The notes under the pieces are model-generated. The model was not told the DNA's origin. It did no database searches and worked only from the letters and a program-made list of their open reading frames with translations. A stretch of 64,000 bases of DNA, from positions 2,865,001 through 2,929,000 of the forward strand of contig NZ_CP039690.1 of the NCBI RefSeq assembly GCF_005144885.1. The letters are read 5' to 3'. The stretch is from Phreatobacter stygius. Its GTDB lineage: Bacteria > Pseudomonadota > Alphaproteobacteria > Rhizobiales > Phreatobacteraceae. How positions within the stretch are numbered: the first letter of the stretch is position 1; each line of letters starts with the position of its first letter. The position numbers were made by a program, and so were the translations under genes. Shown here piece after piece: positions 41,253 to 50,168 of this stretch.

Positions 41253-42089
41253 ATGCGTCTTGAACGATCGTGCGGGCCGTCGCCGGCCGACTGGATCAGG
41301 CTTGCGCCGGCCCAGCCCGGTCTCGAGCGGCTCGAAGCCTTTTTCGCCGGCCATGCCTATGACCCGCACCGGCACGACACCTACGCCATCGGCTATACCC
41401 TGGCCGGCGTGCAATCCTTCACCTATCGCGGCGCCCGCGCCGACAGTGCCACCGGCCATGTCATGGTGCTGCATCCCGACGAGCGGCACGACGGCCGCGC
41501 CGGGGTCGAATCGGGCTTTCGCTACCGCATGCTCTATCTCGAGCCGCGCCTGGTCCGCGACGCGCTGGCCGGGCGGGCGCATAGCCTGCCTTTCGTGAAG
41601 GCCGCGGTTTCGGCCGATGGCCGCCTGCTCGACGCGTTGCGGCCGGCTTTCGACAGCCTTGACCGGCCGCTCGAGCCATTGGAGGCCGACCAGATCGTGC
41701 TGGCCATTGCCGAAGCCCTGCTGGCGCGCGACGGTTCGGCCGGCGGCGCCGGGCGGATGACAGCCTCAGCCGTCGCGGTCGAGCGTGTCAGGCAGTTTCT
41801 CGACGTGCATTTCGACCGTCAGGTCGGCTCCGACGAACTCGAAGCCGCCGCCGGCCTCGACCGGTTCGCCCTGGCGCGGCATTTCCGGGCGCTGCTCGGC
41901 ACCAGCCCCTATCGTTATCTCACCATGCGCCGTCTCGACCATGCCCGCGCCGGCATCCGCGCCGGCCGGTCGCTGGCCGAGGCCGCCCTGGCCAGCGGCT
42001 TTGCCGACCAGAGCCATATGACCCGCCAGTTCAAGCAAGCCTTCGGCCTGCCGCCCGGCCGCTGGCGCGCGATCGGCGTCGCCGGCTGA
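41253..42089 (+). CDS. AraC family transcriptional regulator (cupin-type)
   Basis: A 278-residue regulator with an AraC-binding cupin N-terminus (HAYDPHRHDTYAIGYTLAGVQSFTYRG near 30-55) and the double HTH at about 180-275, containing LDRFALARHFRALLGTSPYRYLTM and LASGFADQSHMTRQFKQAFG. GAGGAG is six bases before the ATG. The neighbour is the DUF2000 gene, read divergently, and such pairs recur, which suggests direct control of it. The ligand is unknown. Confidence 0.88.
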   Translation: MRLERSCGPSPADWIRLAPAQPGLERLEAFFAGHAYDPHRHDTYAIGYTLAGVQSFTYRGARADSATGHVMVLHPDERHDGRAGVESGFRYRMLYLEPRLVRDALAGRAHSLPFVKAAVSADGRLLDALRPAFDSLDRPLEPLEADQIVLAIAEALLARDGSAGGAGRMTASAVAVERVRQFLDVHFDRQVGSDELEAAAGLDRFALARHFRALLGTSPYRYLTMRRLDHARAGIRAGRSLAEAALASGFADQSHMTRQFKQAFGLPPGRWRAIGVAG

Positions 42090-42102
42090 GCCACCGGCCG
42101 GC

Positions 42103-42735
42103 TCAAGGTCGAGAGCGTTCACCCGAATAGATCAGGACAAAGCGCTGCACTGCGCGCCGGGCAACCGCTTCGCAATCGTCCCGGTCTGTGCCCTGGACCC
42201 GATGCAGCGCCAGAATCTGGCGGTCGCCGACCAGGAGCCCGTAGAAGGTCGCGTAGGCCTCGCCGACATCGGCGGCCGCGATATCGCCCTGCGCGCGCAT
42301 CTGCTCGATCAACGCGATGAGCCGCGGCGCCGACCGGTTCTTGCCGGTTTCGATCAGGATCCGGCTCAAGGCCCCGCTCTGATCGGCCAGCGCGGCGCGG
42401 TTGATCGCAAGCGATGCGTCCGAGGTGAGCAGTTCGAGCAATCGGGTGCCGGCCGCGATCAGGCCGTCACGCGCCGAGGCCGACGGGTCCACCGCCTGCA
42501 TGGTCGCATTCAGCTGTCCGGCCTGCCGCTCGACAAGCGCCGCCAGGATGGCGTCCCGATCCCTGAACAACAGGTAGAGCGTGTCCTTGGAGCATCTGGC
42601 GTCGCGCGCCAGCGCCGCAGTGGTCACGGCTGGCAGCCCGCCGGTCCTCAACAGCAGCAGCGCGGCATCCAGGATGTCGTTCCGCCGGTCGGCGGTCATT
42701 CGGTTCGGCACGTCGCGCTCTCGGTCCCGGCTCAA
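42103..42735 (-). CDS. TetR/AcrR family transcriptional repressor
   Basis: A 210-residue TetR-type repressor. The HTH is at about 20-65 (ILDAALLLLRTGGLPAVTTAALARDARCSKDTLYLLFRDRD); the ligand-binding C-terminus follows. The start is uncertain: a TTG at 42735 and an ATG at 42699 are both in frame. Two perfect palindromes lie between it and the divergent DUF1772 gene and are almost certainly its operators. It probably represses both genes until an unknown ligand binds. Confidence 0.88.
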   Translation of the reverse strand: MSRDRERDVPNRMTADRRNDILDAALLLLRTGGLPAVTTAALARDARCSKDTLYLLFRDRDAILAALVERQAGQLNATMQAVDPSASARDGLIAAGTRLLELLTSDASLAINRAALADQSGALSRILIETGKNRSAPRLIALIEQMRAQGDIAAADVGEAYATFYGLLVGDRQILALHRVQGTDRDDCEAVARRAVQRFVLIYSGERSRP

Positions 42736-42754
42736 AATTCTCGCTTGCGAGTAC

Positions 42755-42772
42755 CAGTACCATGCGGTACTG
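42755..42772. promoter_or_regulatory. TetR operator 1
   Basis: CAGTACC and GGTACTG are arranged around ATGC as a perfect 7-bp inverted repeat. It sits in the tetR/DUF1772 gap, 20 bases before the tetR start, and shares its AGTACC-N4-GGTACT core with operator 2. Autoregulation is inferred. Confidence 0.8.
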
Positions 42773-42780
42773 AAAGCGCA

Positions 42781-42796
42781 AGTACCGTTCGGTACT
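42781..42796. promoter_or_regulatory. TetR operator 2
   Basis: AGTACC and GGTACT are arranged around GTTC as a perfect 6-bp inverted repeat. Its centre is 25 bp from that of operator 1 and it lies 19 bases before the DUF1772 start codon, overlapping where a promoter would be. Confidence 0.8.
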
Positions 42797-42815
42797 GATA
42801 CGCGGAGGCAGTGCC

Positions 42816-43379
42816 ATGACGGTTCATCATGACGGTTCCTTCCGGTCCGCCGCCTCGATCGGACCGGCGCTCGTCTTTCTCCTCGCGATGGCGGCGCTCG
42901 TTTGCGCCGGCGCGATCGCCGGCTTCTTTTATGCCTATTCCAGTTCGGTGATGGGCGGTCTCGACGCCGCCGCGCCCCAGGCGGCGCTGATCGCCATGCA
43001 AGGCATCAACGCCACGGTCCGAAATCCGAGCTTCGCCCCGGCCTTTTTCGGCACGCCGGTCGCGGCACTTGCCGCAGGCCTCGGCTTCATGGCGCTTCGG
43101 CAGAAACGCGCGGGCCGCCTCTTGCTGCTGGCATCGGCGACCTATGTCTGCGGCGCGATGGCGCCGACCTTCCTGGTCAACGTGGCGATGAACGACGCGC
43201 TCGCCGGCCTGAGCATTCCCGCCGATCCGCGGGAGGCCGCAAGGCTCTGGTCGGACTATTCGCTGCGGTGGACCTGGTGGAACAGCCTGCGCATGCTGTT
43301 CAGCATGCTCAGCCTGCTTTTGGTCGGCCTGGCGCTGTTCGTCGCCGGCCTCGATGCGAGCCGGCTGCGGCGGCCCTGA
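42816..43379 (+). CDS. DUF1772 (anthrone-oxygenase-like) membrane protein
   Basis: A 187-residue integral membrane protein of the DUF1772 family, related to anthrone oxygenases. Four TM segments are visible: LVFLLAMAALVCAGAIAGFF, PVAALAAGLGFMAL, LLLLASATYVCGAMAP and MLFSMLSLLLVGLALFVAG. The conserved WTWWNSLR block is near 155. GGAGG is seven bases before the ATG. It faces the TetR gene and two palindromic operators, so it is probably the main target of that repressor. Its substrate is unknown. Confidence 0.85.
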   Translation: MTVHHDGSFRSAASIGPALVFLLAMAALVCAGAIAGFFYAYSSSVMGGLDAAAPQAALIAMQGINATVRNPSFAPAFFGTPVAALAAGLGFMALRQKRAGRLLLLASATYVCGAMAPTFLVNVAMNDALAGLSIPADPREAARLWSDYSLRWTWWNSLRMLFSMLSLLLVGLALFVAGLDASRLRRP

Positions 43380-43488
43380 CGGTGCCGCCGGCGCGGCCGC
43401 CGGGTCACGGCGCGCCGGCCTAGCGTGGAATTCAAGGTCTTTGATTCCGGATGCTCGCCCCCTTCGCGCCGCGCCCGGGCCGGTATAG

Positions 43489-44190
43489 ATGTCTTTTATG
43501 CTTCTGCTTGCCCTGGATACGGCGCTCGGCGCCTCGTCAGCCGCCATCTTGGACACGGCCACCGACCGCGTCGTGGCGCGCGTTTCCGAACCGATGGATC
43601 GGGGCCATGCCGAACGGCTGTTGCCGATGGTCGCTGACCTGTTCGCCGGCGCCGGCCTTGCGCCGCGCGACTGCCGGCGTTTCGTGGCGACCATCGGACC
43701 CGGCAGTTTCACCGGGCTGCGCGTCGCCATCGCGGCGGCCCGCGGCATGGCGCTGGCGGCCGGCGGCGACGCGGTCGGCATCTCGACGCTCGATGCCTTG
43801 GCCGCGCCGCGCCTTGCCGCCGCCGATCCCGGGCCGGTGCTGTCGGTCATCGATGCCCGCCACGGCCATGTCTATGCGGCGCTGGCCGGTGCCGACGGAG
43901 GCGCCATCCTGGCGCCCGGCTATTGGCCCGCGGCGGTCGCGGCGGCTGCCGCCGCCAACCATGCCGCCGCGATCATCGGCCCCGGCGCGACGGTGCTTCT
44001 GGCGGCCTGGCCCGAAGGCGTGCCGCAGCCCGGCCTGGTCGAACCCTCAGGCTTTCCCGATATTGGCTGGGTCGCCGGCCTCGGCGCCAAAGCCGACCCG
44101 CGCACCGCTCCCTGCCGGCCGCTCTATCTGAAGGAGGCCGATGCCAAGCCTCAGGTCCGCTCGCCGCTCCGGCCGGCGAGGGCGTCATGA
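43489..44190 (+). CDS. tsaB: tRNA N6-threonylcarbamoyladenosine biosynthesis protein TsaB
   Basis: A 233-residue ASKHA-fold protein, partner of TsaD and TsaE in making t6A37 of ANN-reading tRNAs. LLALDTALGASSAAIL begins the protein, and the family motif GPGSFTGLRVAIAAARGMALA is at about 70-90. Two ATGs, 43489 and 43498, are both plausible; the second would start exactly at the family's usual residue. The TGA overlaps the rimI start (ATGA). tsaE lies 3.2 kb downstream. Confidence 0.93.
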   Translation: MSFMLLLALDTALGASSAAILDTATDRVVARVSEPMDRGHAERLLPMVADLFAGAGLAPRDCRRFVATIGPGSFTGLRVAIAAARGMALAAGGDAVGISTLDALAAPRLAAADPGPVLSVIDARHGHVYAALAGADGGAILAPGYWPAAVAAAAAANHAAAIIGPGATVLLAAWPEGVPQPGLVEPSGFPDIGWVAGLGAKADPRTAPCRPLYLKEADAKPQVRSPLRPARAS

Positions 44191-44687
44191 TGACGCTTTA
44201 TGATTTCTGGGCCTGGTGGCCGGCCGCCGAACCGGCGCTCGGCCGCGCCGAGATGGCCGATGCGCGCGAACTTGCCGCGATCCACGGCGCGTCGTTCCAT
44301 CGCGGCTGGGACGCCCATGAGTTCGAAACCATGCTGGTCGACCGGGCGGTTCTCAGCCATGTCATCCGCCGCCGGCCGGCCGCCCCGGTCGGCGGCTTCG
44401 TGCTCAGCCGGCTGGCCGCCGACGAAGCCGAGATCCTGACCGTTGCCGTGCTGCCGCGCCTGCGTGGCCGCGGCTTCGCCGCTCGCCTGCTCGACACCCA
44501 TGTCAAGGATCTGATGCGTGCCGGCATCGCCACCCTGTTCCTGGAGGTCGAGGCGGAAAACGCGCCGGCGCTGAAACTCTATCAGCGCCAGGGCTTCACC
44601 GTCATTGGCCGGCGCAAGGGTTATTACAAGACCGCATCGGGCACGAGCGACGCGGTGATGATGCGAAAGGCCCTGCCGCCGATCTGA
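44187..44687 (+). CDS. rimI: Ribosomal protein S18-alanine N-acetyltransferase-like (RimI)
   Basis: A 166-residue GNAT acetyltransferase. The acetyl-CoA loop is in VLPRLRGRGFAARLL near 92-106. LEVEAENAPALKLYQRQGF is the RimI signature, and GRRKGYYKTASGTSDAVMM is the C-terminal substrate side. The first ATG overlaps the tsaB stop; a second ATG immediately follows. Coupling with tsaB is common in bacteria. It acetylates ribosomal protein S18 in E. coli; the target here is inferred. Confidence 0.88.
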   Translation: MMTLYDFWAWWPAAEPALGRAEMADARELAAIHGASFHRGWDAHEFETMLVDRAVLSHVIRRRPAAPVGGFVLSRLAADEAEILTVAVLPRLRGRGFAARLLDTHVKDLMRAGIATLFLEVEAENAPALKLYQRQGFTVIGRRKGYYKTASGTSDAVMMRKALPPI

Positions 44688-44754
44688 TCGCGCTGATGGT
44701 GTCGGCACGGCGCGCGGGCAACACTGAAATTTTCGTGTCGTCGTTCTCGTTTCG

Positions 44755-44773
44755 GACTCTTAAACCACGAGTC
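44755..44773. promoter_or_regulatory. Two GANTC sites around a TTAAACC half-site upstream of divL
   Basis: GACTC (44755-44759) and GAGTC (44769-44773) flank TTAAACC. GANTC is the CcrM methylation site of alphaproteobacteria and TTAA-type half-sites are used by CtrA. The group lies about 100 bases before divL. Cell-cycle control is suggested, not shown. Confidence 0.4.
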
Positions 44774-44874
44774 ACGCCAGGGGTAGAGTGGCACTGATTC
44801 GCGGCGCGGAGCGGCACCGTCGCGAAACCGCTTGCGCGGAGTTTGACGACGGCCCGCCGGACGAAGGATAGGCG

Positions 44875-47403
44875 ATGCCGGACCTGGACAAGGTCGACGA
44901 CGCATCCGGGCACGGCAATTCGTGGGTGGGTGCGCGATCGAGACGCGCCGGAGCCACCCTCTCGGGGGCCGCTTCGGCCCTGCTTGCGACCACCTCTCTC
45001 GTTTCGGCGGCCGAGGCCGTCATGCCGGTGTCCGACGCATTGCGCCTGCTTGCGCCGCACGAATGGGCGGTGCTCGGCTTGCATGTCGGCGTGGTGATCT
45101 TTGGCGTCGTCACCGGCATCGGGCTGTTGCGCACCCGCGCGCGGGCGGCTGCCGACGAACTCAAGGCGCGTCAGGAGATCAACGCCCTCAAGCTGTCGCT
45201 CGACCGCGCCAACGAACTGCTGACGCTCGACCCCCATGTGGTGGTGGTCTGGGGCGACGACGACGAACCGGAGATCGCCGGCGACGTCGCATTGCTCATC
45301 GACCTGCCGGCGCCGCGCCGGGTGCTGGCGTTCGGGACCTGGCTTGCCGCCGACAAGGCAGCCGAACTCGACCGGGCGGTCGAGCTGCTGCGCCGCGCCG
45401 GCACGCCCTTCAGGCAGGAATTCCTCACCGCCGAAGGTCGGCCGGTCGAGGCCGAGGGCCGCCCGATCGGCGGCCGGGCGGTGTTGCGCCTGCGTTTGAT
45501 GGCCGGCATCCGCGAGGAGCTCGCCAAGCTGCGCGAGCGGCATGGCGAATTCGTCCGCGAGACCGAGACGGTGCGCGCCTTCCTGAGCGGCCTGCCCATG
45601 CCGGTCTGGATCCGCGACGCCGAAGGCCGGCTCACCTGGGTCAACCAGGCCTATGCGCGGGCGACCGATACCGAAAGCGGGCCGCAGGCGGTGGCCAATG
45701 CGGCCGAGCTGCTGGAACCGGCCGACCGGGCCGAAGCGGCGCGCTGCCGCACGGCCCGCGAACCTTTCGCCCGGCGGGTGACCGCGGTTTCGGCCGGCGC
45801 CCGGCGCGTCTTCGACGCGATCGAGCGCCCGGCGGCGCGTGGCGCGGCCGGCCTGGCGGTCGACGTGACCGAGCTTGAAGCGGTGCGCGCGCAGTTCGCC
45901 GTCGAGATGGAAACCCACAAGCGCACGCTGGATCAGCTGGCGACCGCCGTTGCCATCTATGATGCCAACAAGCGGCTGGTCTTCCACAACGAGGCCTTCC
46001 GCCTGCTCTGGGATCTCGATCCGGCCTTCCTGCATCAGGTGCCGACCGACGGCGACGTGCTCGACAAGCTGCGCGAGCAGCGCAAGATTCCCGAGCAGTC
46101 GAATTTCCGCGAATGGAAGAAATCGCTGCACACGGTCTATGAGGCGATCGACACCGAGCCGCGCAGCCATGAATGGGTGCTGCCGAGCGGCCGGTTCCTG
46201 CGCGTCGTGCAGAACCCCGACCCCGCCGGCGGCGTCACCTATGTCTTCGAGGACCAGACCCGCCGCCTGCAGCTCGAGACCCAGGTCGCGGCCTTCGGCA
46301 AGGTGCAGCGTGAGACGCTCGACCATCTGGACGAGGCGGTCGCGGTGTTCGGTTCCGACGGCCGGCTGTCATTGCACAACCGCGCCTTTGCCACCCTCTG
46401 GGACATTGACCAGGACGTGCTCGAGGCGCGGCCGCATATCGACCAGATCGCCGGGCTGTGCATCCCCTATGTCAAGGATGCCAGCGCCTGGCCGGAGATC
46501 AAGACGGCGGTGGCCGCCCTCGACGACCAGCGCCGGCCGCAAAGTTTCCGCATCGACCGCAACGACGGCGCGGTGCTCGACGCGGTCACCGCGCCGCTGC
46601 CCGACGGCGCGACGCTGGTCACCTTCCGCAATGTCACCAATATGGTGATGGTCGAGCGCGCCCTGACCGAGCGCAACGAAGCGCTCGAGACCGCCGAGAA
46701 GATGCGCAACGACTTCGTCCACCACGTCTCCTATCAACTGCGCACGCCGCTCACGACCATTATCGGCTTCGCCCAGGTGCTCGACGACGCGGCGGTCGGC
46801 CCGCTCAACGACAAGCAGCGCGAATATCTCGGCTATATCGGCGTGTCGTCCTCGGCGCTTTTGTCGATCATCAACGACGTGCTGGATCTCGCCACCATCG
46901 ATGCCGGCGTCATGCAGCTCGAACTCGGCGATGTCGATATTCGCGCCGCCATGCAGACCGCCGCCGACGCGGTGAAGGACCGGCTCGCCGAAGGCCAGGT
47001 CAGGATCGAGCTGCGCTCGGCCAAGGATATCGGCACGTTCCGCGCCGATGGCCAGCGGGTCCGCCAGGTGCTGTTCAATCTTCTGTCCAATGCCATCGGC
47101 TTCTCCGAGCGTGGTGGCATGGTGGTGCTCGACGCCACCCGCCAGGACGAGGAGATCGTCTTCAAGGTGCGCGACCAGGGTGCCGGTATCGCGCCGGAAA
47201 TGATCGGCCGCATCTTCGACCGGTTCGAGACCAGGACGACCGGCTCGCGCCATCGTGGCGCCGGCCTCGGACTGTCCATTGTCCAATCCTTCGTCGCGCT
47301 GCATAAGGGCCACGTTTCCGTCGAAAGCACGCCTGGCCAGGGCACGCAGGTCAAAGTGACCTTCCCGGCCCATCTCGGCGATTATTCAAAGGCCGCCGAA
47401 TGA
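44875..47403 (+). CDS. divL: DivL-type cell-cycle pseudokinase (tyrosine in place of the phospho-histidine)
   Basis: An 842-residue membrane-anchored sensor protein. A TM (VLGLHVGVVIFGVVTGIGLL) lies near 65-84. Three PAS-like domains follow at about 185-300, 330-450 and 455-600. The dimerisation box reads HHVSYQLRTPLTTIIGFAQ, with Y620 exactly where the phospho-acceptor His should be, the known hallmark of Caulobacter DivL (Tyr550). The ATPase motifs NLLSNAIGF, DQGAGI and GAGLGLSIV are retained. DivL binds DivK~P and modulates the CckA-CtrA pathway. The ATG has only a weak ribosome site. It is followed, after a 4-base overlap (ATGA), by the tsaE/amgK fusion. Confidence 0.93.
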   Translation: MPDLDKVDDASGHGNSWVGARSRRAGATLSGAASALLATTSLVSAAEAVMPVSDALRLLAPHEWAVLGLHVGVVIFGVVTGIGLLRTRARAAADELKARQEINALKLSLDRANELLTLDPHVVVVWGDDDEPEIAGDVALLIDLPAPRRVLAFGTWLAADKAAELDRAVELLRRAGTPFRQEFLTAEGRPVEAEGRPIGGRAVLRLRLMAGIREELAKLRERHGEFVRETETVRAFLSGLPMPVWIRDAEGRLTWVNQAYARATDTESGPQAVANAAELLEPADRAEAARCRTAREPFARRVTAVSAGARRVFDAIERPAARGAAGLAVDVTELEAVRAQFAVEMETHKRTLDQLATAVAIYDANKRLVFHNEAFRLLWDLDPAFLHQVPTDGDVLDKLREQRKIPEQSNFREWKKSLHTVYEAIDTEPRSHEWVLPSGRFLRVVQNPDPAGGVTYVFEDQTRRLQLETQVAAFGKVQRETLDHLDEAVAVFGSDGRLSLHNRAFATLWDIDQDVLEARPHIDQIAGLCIPYVKDASAWPEIKTAVAALDDQRRPQSFRIDRNDGAVLDAVTAPLPDGATLVTFRNVTNMVMVERALTERNEALETAEKMRNDFVHHVSYQLRTPLTTIIGFAQVLDDAAVGPLNDKQREYLGYIGVSSSALLSIINDVLDLATIDAGVMQLELGDVDIRAAMQTAADAVKDRLAEGQVRIELRSAKDIGTFRADGQRVRQVLFNLLSNAIGFSERGGMVVLDATRQDEEIVFKVRDQGAGIAPEMIGRIFDRFETRTTGSRHRGAGLGLSIVQSFVALHKGHVSVESTPGQGTQVKVTFPAHLGDYSKAAE

Positions 47404-48908
47404 CCGATCCGTTGCGTCACTCCATCCTGCTCGCCAACGAGGCGGCGACGCGCCAGCTCGCCATGGATCTCGCCATGGCGGTGCAGGTCAATGATATCGT
47501 CACCTTGAGCGGCGAGCTCGGCTCGGGCAAATCGACGCTGGCCCGCGCGCTGGTGCGGGCGCTGGCCGAAGACGACAAGCTCGAAGTGCCGAGCCCGACC
47601 TTCGCGATCATCCAGCCTTATGACATCAAGCGCTTTCCGGTGATCCATGCCGATCTCTACCGGGTCGTTTCGCCCGACGAGATCACCGAACTCGGCTGGG
47701 ACGACGTCTCGGAAAATGCCCTGCTGCTGGTCGAATGGCCGGATCGGCTGGGCGGCGCCCTGTCCGGCGACCGGCTGGAGGTGGAGCTGGCATCGAGCCC
47801 GGCCCATGGCCAGACCGCGCGCGCGGCAACCCTTGTCGGCCATGGCGGCTGGGCCCAGCGCCTGGCTCGCCTGGTGGCGCTGCGCGGTTTCATCGACAAT
47901 GCCGGCTGGAGCGCGGCAACCCGCCGGCACCTGCAAGGTGATGCCTCGACCCGCTCCTACGAGCGGCTGATCGACGGCAAGCGCCGGGCCGTGCTGATGA
48001 ACGCACCGCGCCGGCCCGACGGCCCGCCGGTCAAGAACGGCTTGCCCTATAGCCGCATCGCCCATCTCGCCGAGGACATGGTGCCCTTCGTGGCGCTGGC
48101 CGAGGGCTTGCGCGATGCCGGGCTGTCGTCGCCGGAAATCGAGGCGGTCGATCTCGACCAGGGTTTCCTGGTGCTCGAAGACCTCGGCGAGGTCGGCGTG
48201 GCCGCCGACGGCGCGCCGATCGCCGAACGCTACATGGCCGCGATCGACGTGCTGGCGCACCTGCATTCACGGCCGAGGCCGGATACGCTCGGCACGCCCA
48301 AGGGGCCCTACACGTTGCCGGATTACGACCGCGACGCCCTGGGCGCGGAGGTCGAACTCCTGCTCGACTGGTACATTCCGATGACCCAGGCACGCATTCC
48401 GGCGAGCGAAAAACATGTCTTCCTGAAGCACTGGGCCGACCTGTTCGCCGAAGTCGAGAGCGCCCCGAAGACCTGGACGCTGCGCGACTTTCATTCGCCC
48501 AACCTGATCTGGCTCGGCGAGCGCGACGGCATCGAGAAGGTCGGCCTGATCGACTTCCAGGATGCGGTGATGGGGCCGGCGGCCTATGACGTCGCATCGC
48601 TCCTGCAGGACGCCCGGGTCACCGTGCCGGAGGTGCTGGAACTGCAATTGCTGTCGCGTTACGCCACCGCGCGCCGGGCGGCCGATCCGCATTTCGACAT
48701 GCCGGCCTTCGCCAGGCTCTACGCCATCATGGGGGCGCAACGCGCCACCAAGATCCTCGGCATCTTCGCCCGTCTCGACAAGCGCGACGGCAAGCCGCAA
48801 TACCTCAAGCACATCCCGCGCATCTGGGCCTATCTGCACCGCTGCCTGGCCCATCCGGCGCTGGCCCAGGTCAAGCGCTGGGTCGACGATCGCGTGCCCA
48901 AACCGTGA
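47400..48908 (+). CDS. Bifunctional TsaE - AmgK-like sugar kinase
   Basis: A 502-residue fusion. Residues 1-150 are TsaE, the t6A-complex ATPase, with Walker A GELGSGKST at 38-46 and SPTFAIIQPY plus HADLYRV. Residues about 175-502 are an aminoglycoside-phosphotransferase-fold kinase like AmgK, the anomeric MurNAc/GlcNAc kinase of cell-wall recycling, with catalytic RDFHSPNLIW near 361-370 and metal-binding DFQDAVMGPAAYD near 384. Its start overlaps the divL stop and its stop overlaps murU by four bases. This fusion occurs in Rhizobiales. With murU it lets the cell bypass de novo UDP-MurNAc synthesis. Confidence 0.92.
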   Translation: MTDPLRHSILLANEAATRQLAMDLAMAVQVNDIVTLSGELGSGKSTLARALVRALAEDDKLEVPSPTFAIIQPYDIKRFPVIHADLYRVVSPDEITELGWDDVSENALLLVEWPDRLGGALSGDRLEVELASSPAHGQTARAATLVGHGGWAQRLARLVALRGFIDNAGWSAATRRHLQGDASTRSYERLIDGKRRAVLMNAPRRPDGPPVKNGLPYSRIAHLAEDMVPFVALAEGLRDAGLSSPEIEAVDLDQGFLVLEDLGEVGVAADGAPIAERYMAAIDVLAHLHSRPRPDTLGTPKGPYTLPDYDRDALGAEVELLLDWYIPMTQARIPASEKHVFLKHWADLFAEVESAPKTWTLRDFHSPNLIWLGERDGIEKVGLIDFQDAVMGPAAYDVASLLQDARVTVPEVLELQLLSRYATARRAADPHFDMPAFARLYAIMGAQRATKILGIFARLDKRDGKPQYLKHIPRIWAYLHRCLAHPALAQVKRWVDDRVPKP

Positions 48909-49645
48909 GTCGTGCCGTGAGTCGTGCCGTCACTTCGATCAACACCGCCATGGTGCTGGCCGCCGGCCTCGGCACGCGCATGCGGCCGATCACCGACCGG
49001 ATCCCCAAGCCGCTGGTCGAGGTCGCCGGCAAGACCATGCTCGATCACGTGCTGGATCCGCTCGCCGCGGCCGGCATCGAGACCGCGGTGGTCAATGTCC
49101 ACCACCTGGCCGATCAGATCGAGGCAGCGGTGGCGCGCCGCGCCAGGCCAGCGATCGTCGTTTCCGACGAGCGCCAGGCCCTGCTCGATTCCGGCGGCGG
49201 CGTGGTCAAGGCCCTGCCGTGGCTGGGTGACAGCTTCGTCATCCGCAATGCCGACAGCTTCTGGACCGACCGGACGCAGTCGAACGTGACAAGGCTGATC
49301 CAGGCCTTCGATCCCGCGCGGATGGACACGCTCCTGCTGCTGGCCTCGCTCACCGACAGTGTCGGCTTCGACGGCGCCGGTGATTTTTTCCGCGACGATG
49401 CCGGACGCCTGGAGCGGCGCGGCAAACGGTCCACGGCGCCTTTCGCCTATGCCGGCGCGGCGATCATGCAGGCCGCCGATTTCGCCGGCCGGCAGCCGGG
49501 CGAAGCCTTCTCGCTCAACGACATGTGGAATGCGTCGATTGCCCGGGGCCGGCTCTTCGGCCTGCCGCTGGACGGGCTCTGGCTGCATGTCGGCACGCCC
49601 GAGGCGATCGGCGAAGCGGAAGCCGCGATCGCAGCGGCAAACTGA
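48905..49645 (+). CDS. murU: N-acetylmuramate-1-phosphate uridylyltransferase (MurU)
   Basis: A 246-residue nucleotidyltransferase making UDP-MurNAc from MurNAc-1-phosphate and UTP. The N-terminal signature is [20 protein letters not shown], then [27 protein letters not shown], the metal region IRNADSF and [15 protein letters not shown] follow. The GTG start overlaps the fusion-gene stop. A 12-base direct repeat there (gtgagtcgtgcc twice) gives a second GTG start, so the first four residues are optional. In related genomes addB follows; here rbfA follows. Confidence 0.9.
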   Translation: MSRAVSRAVTSINTAMVLAAGLGTRMRPITDRIPKPLVEVAGKTMLDHVLDPLAAAGIETAVVNVHHLADQIEAAVARRARPAIVVSDERQALLDSGGGVVKALPWLGDSFVIRNADSFWTDRTQSNVTRLIQAFDPARMDTLLLLASLTDSVGFDGAGDFFRDDAGRLERRGKRSTAPFAYAGAAIMQAADFAGRQPGEAFSLNDMWNASIARGRLFGLPLDGLWLHVGTPEAIGEAEAAIAAAN

Positions 49646-49745
49646 GGTTTCGCTTCAAGAGGCTTCCCTTCGGGCCCGGCCGGGTGTATTCCGCCGCCTC
49701 CTTTTCGCTTCCCCCCGGTCCGATCCCGGGAGAAGGACAAAAATC

Positions 49746-50168
49746 ATGGCCAAACGTTTCGATACGGGCACCGGCCCGTCCCAAAGGCAATTGCGCGTCG
49801 GCGAACTGCTGCGCCACGCGCTCGCCGACGTGCTCTCGCGCGGCGAAGTGCACGACCCGGTGCTGACGGCCCATGTCGTCACCGTGCCCGAGGTGAAGAT
49901 GTCGCCCGACCTGAAGATCGCCACCTGTTTCATCATGCCGCTGGGCGGCAAGGACAAGGAAGCGGTGATCGAGGCGCTGGCGCGCAACAAGCGCTATCTG
50001 CGCGGCGAGCTCGCCCATCGCACCAATCTGAAATTCGCCCCCGACCTGCGCTTCCGCATCGACGGCTCGTTCGACGAAGGCTCGCGCATCGATCGCCTGC
50101 TCGACAGCGATGCGGTGCGCCGCGACCTCGACCGCAAGGACGGCACCCAGGACGAGGACGAACGATGA
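49746..50168 (+). CDS. rbfA: Ribosome-binding factor A
   Basis: A 140-residue KH-like protein needed for 16S rRNA 5'-end maturation of the 30S subunit. [19 protein letters not shown] and [27 protein letters not shown] are family blocks, and [21 protein letters not shown] closes the fold. The ATG was chosen because it begins the family's usual N-terminus (MAKRF); the upstream reading frame overlaps murU. It overlaps truB (ATGA). infB, normally upstream, is not present here. Confidence 0.95.
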   Translation: MAKRFDTGTGPSQRQLRVGELLRHALADVLSRGEVHDPVLTAHVVTVPEVKMSPDLKIATCFIMPLGGKDKEAVIEALARNKRYLRGELAHRTNLKFAPDLRFRIDGSFDEGSRIDRLLDSDAVRRDLDRKDGTQDEDER

